Assembly (NCBI GenBank): GCA_963932465.1
Contig: OZ010793.1
Location: forward strand, 366,138,459-366,202,458
Direction: 5' to 3'
DNA length: 64,000 nucleotides
DNA from: Maratus speciosus
Taxonomy: Eukaryota; Arthropoda; Arachnida; Araneae; Salticidae
Positions 23,085-34,699 of the stretch are shown here, in pieces. The notes under the pieces were generated by a model. The model saw only the letters and a program-made list of their open reading frames with translations. It did not search any database and was not told the DNA's origin. The position numbers were made by a program, and so were the translations under genes. The first letter of the stretch is position 1, and every line of letters begins with the position of its first letter.

Positions 23085-24690
23085 AAACAATATTTGCTAT
23101 TTGAGAAACAAACAAGTCGGAAATTGTACGTCAAAAGTGGAAAGTGTGGTGCATACGTACAGTAACTAGTTTTATAAATATTCAGTTCTTGGTGCAATAG
23201 CTGTTGCACTCTTATGGAAAAATAAATTAATACAAAATTTATTACGATTATATATATATCGCACGGAAATAATATGAATACAGCTTAAATAGGACGTAAT
23301 CGGCATGGAAACCTAGAATCATTAAATATCATCTGATATCATTGAATTAATTAGTTATGACATCATTTAATAGAATGAAGAAAACTTTTATTAATTTCTT
23401 TTTACTTTCTTCTATCTCTACAAGAAGAAAGTATTGGATTCATGAAAATTTTCGAATTCCGGTTTTCGACGGATTTACACGTTTTAGGGGTCAGAGATTC
23501 CAAAAAACATGTTTTTACAAAATGTCTGTCTGTGACTCTGTGAGTCTGTCTGTCTGTCTGTCTGTCCGTGTGTATGTGACACAAATTTTGTGGGCGCTCT
23601 ATCTCAAGAACTAATGCACGGAATTAAATAAAAATTGATATTCAGTTAGTGCCTAATACAAATTGATGCTGATTAGGTTTTGGTGTAAATCGCTCAACAG
23701 GTGGCGCTGCAATGCTGCTTTTTTCACGATTTTCGCAATAGCTCTATCTCAAGAACTAATGCACGAATTTTGAGCAAACTTCAGATTTAGTTAGTCCTTG
23801 ATATAAATTGATGATGATTACGTTTTGATGTAAATCGCCCAACAGGTGGCGCTGTTATGATGAATTTTGCAGGATTTACACGATTTCCCCAATAGCTCTA
23901 TCTTAAGAACTAACGGACGGATTTTCATCAAACTTCAGATTCAGTTAGTCCTTGATATGACTTGCTACTGATTAGGTGTTGGTGTAAATCGCCCAACAGG
24001 TGGCGCTTCTCTGCTGCCTTTTCCACGATTGCCTCAATAGCTCTATCAATAGAACTAATAGAGACCAATTTTCATCTAACTTCAGATTTAGTTGTATGTT
24101 GACACAAGTTGTTGTTAATTAGGTTTTGTGTTAATCACCCAATAGGTGGCGCTGCTATGCAGAAATTTTCACGATTTTCGCTATTGCTCTATCTCAAAAA
24201 CTAATGTACGGATTTTCTCCAAACTTCAGATTCAGTCAGACGTTGACATAAATTGTTGCTGATTAGGATTTGGTATAAATCACCCAATAGGTGGCGCTGC
24301 TAGGCAGCATTTTGCAGAATTTAGACGATTTCAGCGATAGTCATATCTCAAGAACTAATGCACGGAATTTCATATCGTTAGAATCCTCATGAGATGCATA
24401 GATTGCCATTTAATTTTGGCAGTGTGATAGCGAATTTTGAAGTATTAACAAGTATGAGATAGAAGAAAGTTTTGGGATTGGTACATCCGACTAGTTAAGT
24501 TTTGATCCGATTTTCATAAAATTTAAAATGACTCGACAAAATTCTGCAACGATTATAGATATTAATTTCAAACAAATCGGTTGAATATTTTTTGCGTTGT
24601 TATATTACGGATAGACGGACAGACAGACGGACGGGCGGACCTGATGGCGACTGTAGGTGCTACGTATTTATATAATTACGAACGCACCTA
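23085..24690 (+). repeat. Interspersed repeat R1, copy 1, split by an array-bearing element
   Basis: The left part AAACAAGTCGGAAATTG through ACTAGTTTTATAAATATT (23085-about 23200) and the right part CTCGACAAAATTCTGCAACG through GGACAGACAGACGGAC and ATTACGAACGCACCTA (about 24530-24690) match the two ends of the R1 copy at 30393-30985. The element at 23404-24470 lies between. R1 also occurs inverted at 59397-59785. The GACAGACGGAC motif is common in 3' regions of arthropod non-LTR elements, but no coding supports that class. Confidence 0.6.
23404..24470. repeat. Short-TIR element carrying six roughly 145-154-bp units
   Basis: ACTTTCTTCTATCTC (23404-23418) and its exact complement (24456-24470) bound the segment. 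Inside, TCTATCTCAAGAACTAATGC-type unit starts occur at 23598, 23743, 23897, 24042, 24188 and 24341, and each unit carries an (A/T)AGGTGGCGCT word. A (TCTG)n run lies at about 23537-23566. No transposase and no convincing target duplication, so the class is uncertain. Confidence 0.65.
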
Positions 24691-24785
24691 AAAACTTTTT
24701 TCTTTAACACCGTGATTTATAAAGCTCGCATGCGATGGAGAAAAAACAAAGTAACAAAAATTAGATTAAACATCATGCAAATAGG

Positions 24786-25140
24786 TTAACCCTTTCTTGC
24801 TCGACGTCGCATGTCACACCTTCGGCTTTTTAGTGTCCGTACTGTCATCGTCGCATGCCATGCAACAAAGGGAAAAATTGCATTGTTAAAAGTTAATTTG
24901 GCGCTACAACTCGCTTATATTCCACGGTTGTTTTTTGTATCTTTTATTTTTTTTCTTTCGTATTTCTGAATAATGCTAAGAGATAGCGGAACAATTTCAT
25001 TTTTAACAATTCCTACAATTAACAAACCTAATCCTAACAATGTCCTAACGATATTTGTTTGTATATTAAGAAATGTCGGCTTTCGTTAGTTATGACGGAT
25101 TCAGAGAGCGACTCAGATCCAAGGTAGTGAATGCAATAAA
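24786..25140 (+). pseudogene. Possible piggyBac 5' end fragment
   Basis: TTAACCCTTTCTTGC (24786) is a piggyBac-like terminus at its TTAA target, followed by inverted words built on CGACGTCGCATG and CGTCGCATGCCATG. About 300 bp inside, an ATG at 25092 opens MTDSESDSDPR, similar in composition to the acidic N-termini of piggyBac transposases. The frame stops at once and no DDE part follows. Alternatively this is a chance acidic start. Confidence 0.35.
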
Positions 25141-25257
25141 TGACTTCAATCTTAAACTCCTTCTATAGTCGCGTTATAAAGCGCGTTCTTACTAGCAAAA
25201 ACTTTTTGCATTTTCAAATTCAAAATAGAACATATATTAGATATCAGAATAGAACAT

Positions 25258-26648
25258 ATTCTCACAATCTTTTGACTTTGGGGGGGGGGGGGGGGAATGG
25301 GACAAAATTAAACTTGCTAAAATAACATTTTAATCTGATAGACGAATGCCTTAATGATTCAACATAAATAAAAAATTGTCAGCAGCCAAAATTTTTTTAT
25401 TTAACTGAGATTTAAGTTAAACTTGCCAGTTTAATTTCCCTTACCATTTTACCCCTATAACTATTTGTTTTTTTTTCTAAATTTTTACTTATAATGAATT
25501 TAAATTATGACTTATAATGAAATTACTTATAATGAATTTAACCCGGGAGAACTCGCTGCATGAGATTTTCTCTCTCAGTCGTACTTTTTTAAGACTCTTA
25601 TTTAAATCATTTTTCATTTTAATTAAAATTTCAAAATGTTTTTCAATTACTTTACCTATTTTGTGACTAAAAGTACTAAGCCAACCAAAAAAAGTTGATA
25701 TTATATGAATGTAAAGTAAAAGAAAAGCAATTGGGCAGTCTCACTAGCGAGTTCCCCCTTGTTAATAGTGCCCACAGGACATTCAAATGAGAAATAATAA
25801 CAATGTAGTACTTTTAATACAGAATTTTTGTATAACATTGTCTTAAACGGATGTTAAAGAAGGGACGGTAAGGTAAAAAAAGGGAATGGTATTGGAAAAA
25901 AGGGACGGTAAAGATGGAACGGTAAGGAAAATTACCACCTATTTTTAGGAAAATCATGTTAAGACTAAGTGATAGCCACAATGTTCATTAATTTTTAGAA
26001 ACAGATGTTAACATTAGATTAAATTAATTTTTTTTTTTTAATTTACCTCGAAACGTGCAGGAATAAACCTTGGGGACGGTGAGACTACCAATAAAGCCAC
26101 GATGCTTGAAATTGATATTTAAATGCTGATTTACATTCTACAGTAAATTTCTTGCCAAAGAATTTTAGACATTATTTCTCTAGCATACTTCTGCATGAGA
26201 AAAAACTTGAAAAAAATTCTATGGCTTCATCTGAAATGATTTTCTGTATAATTTTAGAAGAGGGATGGTAAGGAATCTAAAACCCAGAGACAGAGTTTAA
26301 AAAATAATAACAACCCTAAAAATGTGTGTAGATTAATTTTAAGCTACATATTTATGTAAAACAATAGTTCCAGTTTCAGAAAAAAAATTACATCAAATTA
26401 TTTTTATTGAAACAATTTTATCCAGACAGCTCCAAACTTAAAAATCAGCATCAGGGATACGGGACGGTATAGGAGTTTTGCAGGTTTTTGGACCCCCAAC
26501 ATCGTCCAAATCTTATTTATCTCGTTAATATTGTTGTGCAATCACGCAATGGGATGTTCCCCAGTATATGAAAAAAAAAAAACACAAAAAAGTGTATTAA
26601 AATAAAAATTATTATTCAGGGACATGAAAGTCAAAAGATTGTGAGAAT
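25258..26648. mobile_element. TIR element with 22-bp perfect inverted ends
   Basis: The 22 bp at 25258-25279, containing CTCACAATCTTTTGACTTT, are repeated exactly in inverse orientation at 26627-26648. A long G-run follows the left end (about 25280-25296). The word GGGACGGTA, or one-base variants, occurs about seven times on the plus strand (25862, 25882, 25902, 25915, 26073, 26272, 26461). No transposase frame survives and no TSD could be read, so the superfamily is unknown. Confidence 0.6.
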
Positions 26649-27422
26649 GCCCCATATTCATTTCTAGCAATAAAAAAAATGCTTTTTTTTATCAGAAATT
26701 TGAAAAAAAAAAAATCCGACCAATAAACGGTTAAAGAAAATTGACCATAGCAGTGCATTCAGAACCATCCAATTTGTCGATGATATTTCTACAAAATGCG
26801 GTTTTTGCCTAAAAACAGCTTTCCTTAAGGGGACAAGGGACCTTAAAACTCCTTTTTTTATTTTATTTTTAAATTTCATGTTGAATACTATTCAAGGGCA
26901 CAAATGCAGTATGGCATATATTTATCACACAAGAAATAAATAAAAAAATTTTTTTTGAGAGAAATGAGGTATTTTCTTGAATATTTTAAGCGTTATGAAG
27001 AACTTTTTAAAGTTCTCCATGCGCATTTCATGTCAATTAAGATCCTCAATATTTTTTATGCAAGTTTGTTTTATATATACAAATAAAACTGTTTGCATCG
27101 AATTTTATATATTTGTATATAATGGTAAGGAAAAAAAATATTTTCTAAATTCTATGACATGTTTAGCATCATATTTCTGCTATTAACTACCTTTAACTTT
27201 TCCGATTATGTTTAATTTAAAAAGAGACATATATAATGACAAACAGCTATAAAAAATATTGGGGATTTTAATTGATATGAAATGCGCATGGAGCATTTTG
27301 AAAAGTTCTTCCTAACGCCTTAAATATTCAAGAAAGTTCCTTATTTTTCTCCAAAATTTTTTTATTATTATTCCTTGTGTGATAAACATATGCCATAATG
27401 CATATAGTGTGCCCTTGAGTAG

Positions 27423-30286
27423 TCTATATCTATACTCCATATTATAAAGAGGAAAAAATTGTTTATTTGTCGGAGATAAATACCGAACCGATTCCAAAAG
27501 TAATGGTATCAAAATGATGGTGTTCGCCCAACTTAGAACATAGGCTATATCTTATGTTGGTGCCACTACCCCAAAGAGAGTGCAGGAGAAAAAAATGTTC
27601 TAAAAATGCGATTTTTGCGTTATTGAAGGGCGTAGAAATATGAAATTTGGAATATTAGTTACTTATAAGATATAAATTATGTCTAAGAACAGTTCTTAAA
27701 CAATTCGAAATTTAAAAGGGGTGAGAATGCACAAAAAGCGTTCTAAAAAACGTTCTAAATGGTAGTTTCTACATAATCTCAGGAAATACCGAACCGATTC
27801 CAAAAGTAATGGTATCAAAATGATGGTGTTAGTCCAACATAGAACATAGGTTATATTTTATGTCGGTGCCACTACACCAAAGGGGGTGCAGGAGCAAAAA
27901 ATGCAATTTTTGCGTTACTGAAGGGCCTAGAAATATGAAATTTGGAATATTAGTTGCTTATAAGATATAAATGATGTCTAAGAACAGTTCTTAAACAATT
28001 CGAAATTTAAAAGGGGTGAAAATGCACAAAAAGCGTTCTAAAAAACGTTCTAAATGGTAGTTTCTACATAATCTCAGGAAATACCAAACCGATTTCAAAA
28101 GTAATGGTATCAAAATGATGGTGTTAGTCCAACTTAGAACATAGGCTATATTTTATGTCGGTGCCACTACCCCAAAGGGGGTGCAGGAGCAAAAAACGTT
28201 CTAAAAATGCGATTTTTGCGATACTGAAGGGCCTAGAAATATGAAATTTGGAATATTAGTTACTTATAAGATATAAATGGTGTCTAAGAACAGTTCTTAA
28301 ACAAACCGAAATTTAAAAGGGGTGAAAATGCACAAAAAGCGTTCTAAAAAACGTTCTAAATGGTAGTTTCTACATAATCTCAGGAAATACCAAACCGATT
28401 TAAAAAATAATGGCGTCAAAATGATGGTGAAAATCCTTGCTCCAACATAGGCTATGTTTTATGTCGGTGCCACTACCCCAAAGGGGGTGCAGGAGAAAAA
28501 CGTTGCGGTTTTTGCGTGACGGAAGGGCCTTGAATCGTGAAATTTAGAATGGTAGTTAGTTATAAGATATCAATGATCTCTAAGGACATTTCCTAAAAAA
28601 ATCGAACTGTAGAAGGGGGGTCAAAATGCGCAAAAAGCGTTGTAAAAAACGTTCTAAATTGCAATTTCTATGCAATCTCAGGAAATACTGAACCGATTTC
28701 AAGTATAATGGTGTTAAAATGATGGTGACAGATCTTGCTCCAATATAGGCTATATTTTATATATGTTTCCACTAACCCAGAGGAGATGCAGGAGCAAAAT
28801 GAGCGAAAATCAATCACTCAATGAGCGAAAGTATCACTATCACCTAGACGTTGCAGGAGCAAAAAAGCATTCCAAATTTCGATTTTTGTGATCGGTAGGG
28901 GCTAGCAACTTAAAATTAGGCAAGGTACATATGTATTACATATAAATGATGTTTAAGAACAGTTTCGAAAAAATTGGAAATTTAAAAAGGGGTGAAAATG
29001 CGCGAAAAGCGTTCTAAAAACGTTCTAAATTGCGATTTCTACTCAATCTCAGGAAATTCCAAAGCTATTTCAAAAGTAATGGTTGCCAATCAATGGTGAC
29101 AGTTCTTGCTATAACATAGGTTATATTTTATGTTGCTGTCACTACCATCTGAGGGTTGCAAAAGCAAAACATGTTCTAATTTGCGTTTATTGCATAACTG
29201 AAGGGTCTAACACTTTGAAGTATGGCATGTTATTTACTTACAAGATGCAACTGCTTTCTATGAACTGTCGAAAGAAAATTTCAAATTTAAAAAGATGAAG
29301 TGAGCGAAAAGCGTTATAAATTACAATTTTTATGTAATCTTTTCAAATACCAAACCGATTAAAAAAATAATGATAACAAATTGTTGGTGATAGAACCTGC
29401 TCAAACATAAGCTATATTTTATGTCTGTGCCACTACCACCAGAGGGTTGCAGTAGCTAAAAACTTTCTAAATTGCGATTTCTGTGATACTGAAAAGGCTA
29501 GAAACTTTAAATATGGCATGGTAGTTACTTATAAAATATAAATGCCCTCGAAGGACTGTCGAAAATAAATTCGAATTAAAAAGGGGTGAAGTGAAGTGGA
29601 GGTGTGAAAAGCATTCTAAAAAAGTCCTAAATTACGATTTCTACGCTATTTCAGGAAATATAAACCAAATATAAAAGTAATAGTTGCGAATCAATGGTAA
29701 CAGTCTCTGATCTTACACAGGCTATATTTTATGCCGATGATTCTACCACCTGGGATTCACAGGAACAACAAACGCTCTAAAAAAGGTCTTTAAAAGCTTT
29801 CTAAATTACGTTTCTGTGGAATATTAGGAAATAACAAACCAACTTCAAAATTAATGTTGGCAAATTAATGGTGACAGTTCCTATTTCAACATAGCCCCTT
29901 ATGTTGAGAGAGGTGGTAGGACTTGGAATTTGACATGATGGTTAATTTTAAGATGTAAGAAGATGGTTTCAAAAAAATTCAAAACTTCAAATGAATACTG
30001 AAATGAGCGTATTAATTGAGCATAAAAGTTTCAAAATATTTTCCAAATTATTATTTATTTAGTTTTATTTCGTTTTATTAATTTAAGTCTCATTTCTGCC
30101 TTATGCAGTGTAACAATGATGTTTAATCAAACTGTGCTTTAAATAGTAATTTTTTTTTAATTATTCCTAAAAGTAATAACTACCTTTTAATAAAATAAAA
30201 ATTTAGTTAGTACCTTTTAATAAAAATTAGACATATAACTTGGCATATTTCAAATATTACGCGAGCAAAGCCGCGGGGTTTGCTAG
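27423..30286 (+). mobile_element. Non-autonomous Helitron with internal tandem array, 2864 bp
   Basis: Starts TCTATATCTATACTCC and ends GCAAAGCCGCGGGGTTTG plus CTAG (30283-30286) before T. It interrupts the right arm of the TTAA foldback. Comparison with the intact left arm gives an empty site reading GAGTAG|TATTTAAAATG, which fixes the left boundary at 27423. No Rep/helicase coding is present. Most of its length is a 300-bp tandem array. Confidence 0.8.
27486..29900 (+). repeat. About nine 300-bp tandem units inside the Helitron
   Basis: The block AACCGATT(C/T)CAAAAGTAATGG recurs near 27486, 27790, 28089, 28391, 28691, 29051, 29354, 29665 and 29840. Each unit also carries AAAAAGCGTTCTAAAAAACG, TCGGTGCCACTACC and a TCTAAGAACAGTTC block. 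The first four units are nearly identical; later units are progressively more diverged and length-variable towards the Helitron 3' end. Confidence 0.85.
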
Positions 30287-30392
30287 TATTTAAAATGAAA
30301 TTTAAAGAAAAAAATGAGTTTGAAGGTCCCTTGTCCCCTTAAGCAATAAAAAAATAAGATTTATTAATAGGACTTGTTATCTGTCTCATTAA

Positions 30393-30985
30393 AAAACAAG
30401 TTGGAAATTGCTCGTCAAATGTGGCAAATGAGGTGAGTTCGTACTATAACTACTTTTATAAATATTTTTTGCACCGCATATTATACTGAATGTATATTTT
30501 AGTGCACTTCATAAGTGCATATCCATTTCATTTTATTCGAAAGGCTGTAACATCATTAAAATGCACTTGAAATAATTTTTTCCCATTGGCCGTAATGTAA
30601 CGGAAAATTTTTGATTGTCCCTGTAATTAAACTATACGTAGAATTTTCATAAAATTTGAAATGACTTGACAAAATTTTGCAACAATTATATATTTAAATT
30701 TTCAGACCATTCGTAAGGGTGTAACATTATTAAAATGCACTTGCAATAATTTTTTCCCATTGGCCGTAATGTAACGGAAAACTTTTGACTGTCCCTGTAA
30801 TTAAACTATGCATCTGATTTTCATAAAATTTGAAATGACTCGACAAAATTTTGCAGCAATTATATATTTAAAATTTCAGACCATTCGATTGGGTAGTTTT
30901 TGCTCTGTTATATACGGACAGACAGACGGACTGAACGACAACTATAGATACTATGTATTTATATAATTACGAACGCACCTAAAGA
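30393..30985 (+). repeat. Interspersed repeat R1, copy 2 (uninterrupted)
   Basis: Runs from AAACAAGTTGGAAATTGC to ATTATATAATTACGAACGCACC-type end. It includes two S-type units of about 180 bp (CATTGGCCGTAATGTAACGG near 30585 and 30760) and the GGACAGACAGACGGAC motif near 30917. This copy shows that family S units are the internal part of R1. Confidence 0.65.
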
Positions 30986-31596
30986 GGGGAAAAAACACGA
31001 AGTACTTTGGCAAATTTTTAAATGAGCCTTTGTTCAAAGATTTCAACATTTTTCTACAAAGTAGAAGGAAAGATTTAATCCTTGAGATGTTGTTTCGAAG
31101 TATGCTCGCTCAGTTGACAGAATGTAAAATTTTTTATCGAGAAAACAATAGAAAGTAGAAACTACATAGCAAAGACGAAATATTTGATGCAAAATAGAAT
31201 ACCACTTTCTCGTAATACAACCTAATAATACTGACATAATAGCGTGTGAAATTTCGGAAACATTTAAGAAAAAAAAAATCCCAATAAGATTTAAAAAAAA
31301 AAAAAATGTATATAAAACCCTATTATTCTACAGCTTTCGTTATTTTCTACTAATTGTATAAAAAAAGCCATTTCTATTATACCATTATTTTATGCCTCAG
31401 GGGTGGTATAAATTATCTTTGTCATGGAAATAAATTATGCAAACCGATATCATATTTTTAACACTTTCCAACATAGTTAATGAATTCGGTTTATCTGTTT
31501 GCCGTCTGTCTTGCAAGGAAGGTCTCCTTACAGGGCACACTCAGAATATTTTGAAAAAAAAAAATACCAATTAAACTACTTCTGTATGTAATAAAG

Positions 31597-31642
<46 letters not shown>

Positions 31643-31684
31643 TCGAGTATTTGGCTATATTCTGTAATTTTATTCCGAAAGTTT
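30986..31684. other. AT-rich spacer with (AT)n microsatellite
   Basis: A pure AT dinucleotide run covers about 31599-31638. No gene or RNA was recognised elsewhere in the interval. Confidence 0.55.
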
Positions 31685-32176
31685 TAGTCTGTATGAACTG
31701 AACCTAAAATTTCCTTTTTATTGTCCAAAAAAATATTTTTTTAGGTGATTATACGGTTGAATTTTTTTTAATTTTGCATTAGCTAAATACAACTTTGTAT
31801 TAAAAATATAAAAATGCTTTAAATACAAATTTATTTACGTTCAGGGTCATTATTATAATCTGAAGTATAAGTAGTCATCAAAATTTTCATTGTAGTTGCA
31901 AAATTTATTTTGTAATCCTGCGCGTAAGCTGTTATACCAATTTTAAGCTTGTCAAATGCCTGACAACTTGGAGCCCCCTGTAAATGCTAATTCTGCATCT
32001 CGCAATTTTTTTAAATACGTGAAATGAAAGAAAATACTTATATCTTTCATTCCAATTAAAATTGTGTCTTAAAATCAAATACATTTTAAGATATTAAACG
32101 TTGAAAATGGTCTTTTTTTTTTCTTTTTTTTCCAATTTTCATTTTTTCGAATTTAAGAGTCCTGTGACCCCTTAAA
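31685..32176 (+). repeat. Fragment of a TTAA-type repeat family
   Basis: Matches 60510-60975 in the same orientation over about 490 bp. Shared landmarks are TCTGTAT(G/A)AACTGAACCTAA, GCGCGTAAGCTGTTAT, GGAGCCCCCTGTAAATGC and AGAGTCCTG(T/A)GACCCC, ending at TTAA (32172-32175). The left third present in the 60-kb copy is missing and an (AT)n run sits there instead. Confidence 0.65.
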
Positions 32177-32191
32177 CTACATGGGCTGACA

Positions 32192-32640
32192 ACCGGCGAG
32201 CATATTTCGCTCAGATAACCTTATTGGTAATAACATCTGATCTGCCGTGTAGACAGCTCAACAGAATAAACCGCAGGTGAAGGAACTCCATATAAACGAT
32301 GCTACGTAGCTATACTATTATTTTTAATACAATCGTACTGATTGGTAAAGTTATCATACGAATTGAGTACTTCCAACTGAGCGAAAAAATGCCCAAGCCG
32401 CGAATTGAACCCAGATCCTTGACTTACATTGTACCAATAAGGTTATCTGAGCGAAATATGCTCGCCGGTTTTTAGCCCAGGTAGATTAAACGGTAGAGCA
32501 TTGGCAATGTACGCCAAGGTTCTGGGTTCGATTCCCGGCTTGGAAATTTTCCCGCTCAGTTAGAAATATTCAATTCGTATGATTACTTTACCAATCAGTA
32601 TGATTGTGTTAAAAATAAAAGTATTAAAATAGAATGTTCG
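32192..32640. repeat. Head-to-head inverted pair of tRNA-headed repeats
   Basis: The arm 32192-32228 (GCGAGCATATTTCGCTCAG and following) is inverted at 32433-32470. The tRNA-like head and body at 32475-32640 are inverted at about 32300-32430: GGGTTCGATTCCCGGCTTGG near 32524 against its diverged complement near 32392, and a TTACTTTACCAATCAGTA-type body block against its partner near 32340. Two SINE copies in opposite orientation, or one foldback SINE, would explain this. Confidence 0.65.
32475..32544 (+). pseudogene. tRNA-like sequence, SINE head
   Basis: A 70-nt tRNA-like unit with A box TAGATTAAACGGTAGAGC and B box GGTTCGATTCC. The anticodon stem TTGGC/GCCAA is perfect, but its loop AATGTAC lacks the usual U33, so it is unlikely to act in translation. 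The T arm pairs well. An inverted partner lies about 80 bp to the left. Confidence 0.55.
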
Positions 32641-33130
32641 GATTTAAAAATGAAGTGTATTTTCAAATGTATCATTCAAGTGTATCATTTATAGTACGTT
32701 TACAGGCACACAAAAGAAAAGAATTTCGTTACATTACTGTCTATGAGGGCGGAGATCGTTTTTCGATGCATTTTATTGAAGTAACGATATTTAAAAAATA
32801 ATGAAGTTAATATACTTCACTAAGATGGACTACAACATTCTTTCCCTAAGAGTATAGAATAAGTAGCATTTGTAGTTTGTTTACGGAAACCCACGAAAAA
32901 TTTTAATTACATTATGATCTATGGGAGAAAGTCGTTTATGGTGCAATTGAATGATGTTAAAATGATTCTAAACTAACCAAACCACTGAAGTGTACTTCAT
33001 GTTTTCCATAGATTATACAGTACATATAATTTATTGCTCATTTATAGAACCACACAAAAGAATTCGAGTTAAAGGACTCGCTAAAATCAGTTAGTATTGG
33101 AAAGTGTTTCATAATACATGCCAGAGGCAT
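32641..33130 (-). repeat. Family S units (partial, inverted)
   Basis: Three diverged units with GTTTACAG(G/C)-type starts, a CA(C/T)AAAAGAATTC-type word and TACATTA(C/T)(T/G)-type blocks occur near 32700, 32880 and 33045, ending with GGAAAGTGTTTCATAAT. They match the reverse complement of the 7830-8895 copy. Confidence 0.5.
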
Positions 33131-34690
33131 GATTTTTAGTTCATGTTTAAGTTTCATTAAATACACAAAACATTTTTTTTTACATAGAAATGTTGGCAAT
33201 AAGCACTTTGAAAACATTTGGATGTCCCTAAATAATTTTTAGCTTGAGTAAGAAGGAGTGGGTTGACTAAGAAGCTAAAGACCAATTTTTACTATTCTTA
33301 AAATAAAACAGTGCAAAATGCCATGCATTCCCCACATATTTTGGTGCGCTTTTCAATTTTAACCTTCGACATTTTCCATTATCTCCTGTATAAAAGATTA
33401 CTCGCATAATAAGTAAAAGTATACGTATAATTTTAATTCTTTTTTTTTAATTAATTTTCAACAGTGAAGTAAAAGTAGTTTAAAATAAGCCAATTTTATC
33501 GTGTTACGATCATTTTTTCACAACATTGAATCATAACTTAGAAACAGACATTCAGACAGACAAGCTGAGCTCATAAGTACTTTTCCAGTAGCACTAAGAC
33601 TGATAAAATAGAATACTTCCCTCTTATAGATATACTAGAATATAGCCCGTCAGAATGACGTTGCATTTTCAAAAAAATTATATAGCATTGCATTATAAAA
33701 AGAATTGTGAAGTAATAAATTTTGTCTTGCCTGATTAATAGGGTCAGGTGGGGTAAAGTAAAAACAGCCCATTTTTCATTGAAATTTAATTGGCAAGAAA
33801 ATTATTAATTGAATTGGTAAAATACTGATATAAAGTATGCAAATGAACTTCACTCACAAAATTTGAAGAAATATTTCACAAAAACATTCAAATTAGTACT
33901 AATAATGTTATTTTAAAACATATTGTCAATTAACTATTTTATCTGATGATATGTGGTAAAATAAAAGATAATTCCAACAGAAAGTTTATTTGTTTTTATT
34001 AATTGCCAAAATAATAATTATATAACTTAAATTTTAAAAAGTTGAACAGAGCAAATCCTGATTTTTTTTAAACTATGCATAAAAGAAACCTGTAATAAAT
34101 TTTGATAGTTAAAAATCATCTTTTATCACATAAGTAAATTGCAACTATTAATTACATTAACAATTTATTTTCCCAAATTCTGTTATTAAATTACAAATTT
34201 ATTTTCCCTACAAAATACAAAATTTTATTTATTATAATAATGCATTGATATACTATATACATATATATATATATGTAATACACGGCATTGCATATTTCTG
34301 ATATTCTAATTTCATTTTATAAGAAATATTCATTTTCCCCGCCAATGTCTTCAGACTTCAAAAAACATTTTAAAAAGAAAATTTCTTTTTTTTAACTACC
34401 GACAGATGGCGCAACAGAGCATATAAACGTTTGTTTTAATATTTTAAAAGTTCAAGACGAATGAATCAATTGTTTGTTTACTTTGATATGGGGATAGATA
34501 AAGCTACCAATCTAATTTAAACTAAAGTTATCGCAGCAGAATATTAGATAATTGAATGTAATCTCTTAAATATTAATTTATTTTGAATAATCTGTCTAAA
34601 AATGTAACTTTTGCGAATAGTGGAAAAGAAAGCACGTTTTACTCAGCGTTTTAAGATTGAAAATCAAATCAACAATCACTTGTGTGTCGT
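33131..34690. other. AT-rich region with one Helitron-like 3' end
   Basis: On the minus strand the hairpin CGTCA-TTC-TGACG and a 14-nt spacer precede CTAG at 33635-33638, a plausible Helitron 3' end whose 5' end was not found. A short (TA)n run lies near 34260. No gene or RNA was seen in the remainder. Confidence 0.4.
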
Positions 34691-34699
34691 GATGCCACA

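Larger units (their letters stand above)
26825..30342. mobile_element. TTAA-flanked foldback element split by a Helitron
   Basis: Bounded by TTAA (26825-26828, 30339-30342) and termini AGGGGACAAGGGACCTT and complement. Without the Helitron the element is about 646 bp and almost wholly palindromic: TTCAAGGGCACAAATGCAG near 26892 pairs with its complement near 27400, and CTCCATGCGCATTTCAT near 27016 with the block near 27280. Related AGGG-ended TTAA elements occur at 45068 and 60215. TTAA specificity suggests a piggyBac- or Kolobok-type mobilising enzyme, but that is inference. Confidence 0.72.

Noticed and set aside
23402..23614. Overlapping frames with Asp-Arg-Gln-Thr or Ser-Val-Cys-Leu repeats as a protein
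   Set aside because: Both strands give repetitive peptides from a TCTG tetranucleotide run, a microsatellite artefact.
31599..31638. (AT)n tract as an origin of replication or regulatory element
   Set aside because: Simple dinucleotide repeats of this size also occur near 57103 and 57663. Nothing else nearby supports a function.
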